NCBI GenBank assembly: GCA_023055505.1
Contig: JALIRH010000039.1
Location: 3,243,505-3,307,504 of the forward strand
DNA: 64,000 nucleotides
Origin: Callipepla californica brunnescens
Taxonomy: Eukaryota; Chordata; Aves; Galliformes; Odontophoridae
Direction of reading: 5' to 3'
Of the stretch, positions 63,200 through 64,000 are shown in pieces (position 1 is the first letter of the stretch; the number at the start of each line of letters is the position of its first letter). A model generated the notes under the pieces. The model worked only from the letters and a program-made list of their open reading frames with translations. It was not told the DNA's origin and did no database searches. Made by a program: the position numbers and the translations under genes.

Positions 63200-64000
63200 G
63201 CGCGCAGCAGTTTTGGTCACAGAATACTTGACTGCAACATTTGCTAAAACACTTAAGTGTTTAAATAAAGGAAAGAGCATCAGCACTGAGACTTGCAGCT
63301 GCCTGCCTCCCAGCCAGGACAGCAGTGCTGCAGCTCGATGGGATCACACAGACCATGCACACACGTGAATCTCTGCACAAAAACAAGCAGTCCAGCTGGG
63401 GGGGGTTCATTGTCAACGTATCTATAGATTTTCTCCTGTTTCCCTCCTTGGGTCTAAGGCTAACAATACAGTTTTACATATTGATGAAGTAATTTATTAC
63501 CTTGTGTTGTTAATTATAACCCATAGTTTTCAGCAGTGAATGGAATTTTTGAAGTACAGTTTCCTTTGAAGCCCTATGTGTAATTTGTTGCTTGCATTTC
63601 ACTAATTTTAGACAGAAAAATGTGACTGATCCTCTTTTACTTTCTTTCTGCTTGTTGTTGTTTTTGGCATGCCAGACTAACACTCTTCTGTTTGGTCTTC
63701 AGAAACGATGCACAGTAATATCTTGGTCTCTGCATCTCCCTTGTGCACTTCCAGCAGACATTGCCCCGCTTTTGATTTTCTTTCAATGTTATGTGGATGG
63801 TATCATTCATTCTCAACCCCACATGTACCACACAAACATCAGACTGAAGTTCTATATTCAAAATAGTTTGTAATCACTAAATGACACTAAGTACAAAAAC
63901 AGCAGAATTCAGACCACCTTTTCTTAAGACAGAAAAAACATAAATGCTTAACTTAAATTCACTGGAGCACGCCCATTGGGATTACCACTACACTCACCTC
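63200..64000. other. Intergenic right end, no gene seen
   Basis: AT-rich sequence with no supported exon or repeat. A 93-codon frame at 63592-63873 has no recognisable content and runs opposite a similar frame on the minus strand. Confidence 0.5.

Overview
The window reads as nuclear DNA of a bird, most likely chicken or another galliform. The reasons are two split genes with GT-AG introns, two CpG-island promoters, several CR1-type LINE 3' fragments (the dominant avian interspersed repeat), a few very old MIR-like SINE remnants, and compact introns. The two genes are recognised from their exon-encoded peptides: DOCK7 on the minus strand and ATG4C on the plus strand. They lie head to head, as in other vertebrates.

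Positions 1-19,950 hold the 5' end of DOCK7 (Rac/Cdc42 exchange factor). There are four coding exons (19645-19682, 12848-12953, 535-710, 289-357), giving the first 129 codons and 2 bases of a protein of about 2,100 residues. The rest lies to the left of the window. Introns 1 (6.7 kb) and 2 (12.1 kb) hold CR1 fragments, MIR-like fragments, a CA repeat and one protein-like decayed stretch, but no exons I can support. The DOCK7 CpG island spans about 19.0-19.95 kb and carries a CTCF-like motif.

Positions 19,950-25,680 are the intergenic spacer. It ends in a stacked (TA)n-(TTTA)n-(G)n tract just outside the ATG4C CpG island (about 25.68-26.25 kb). That island has two oppositely oriented ZNF143/Staf-type motifs.

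Positions 25,830-46,865 hold ATG4C, a cysteine protease that processes and delipidates ATG8-family proteins in autophagy. A probable non-coding first exon is followed by ten coding exons that join in phase to a 459-codon protein with the catalytic Cys111/Asp345/His347 set and a C-terminal FVLL LIR-like tail. The N-terminal DEVD caspase site known in human ATG4C reads DEVE here.

Positions 46.9-64.0 kb contain no protein gene I can support. By vertebrate synteny (ATG4C then FOXD3) this should be the upstream regulatory territory of FOXD3. Several AT-rich, repeat-poor blocks dense in homeodomain, TCF, POU and FOX-like motifs (notably 56.6-58.9 kb and 62.55-63.2 kb) look like conserved enhancers, but this is inference without an alignment. 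At 54.6-54.87 kb there is an unusual nested inverted repeat of about 250 bp.
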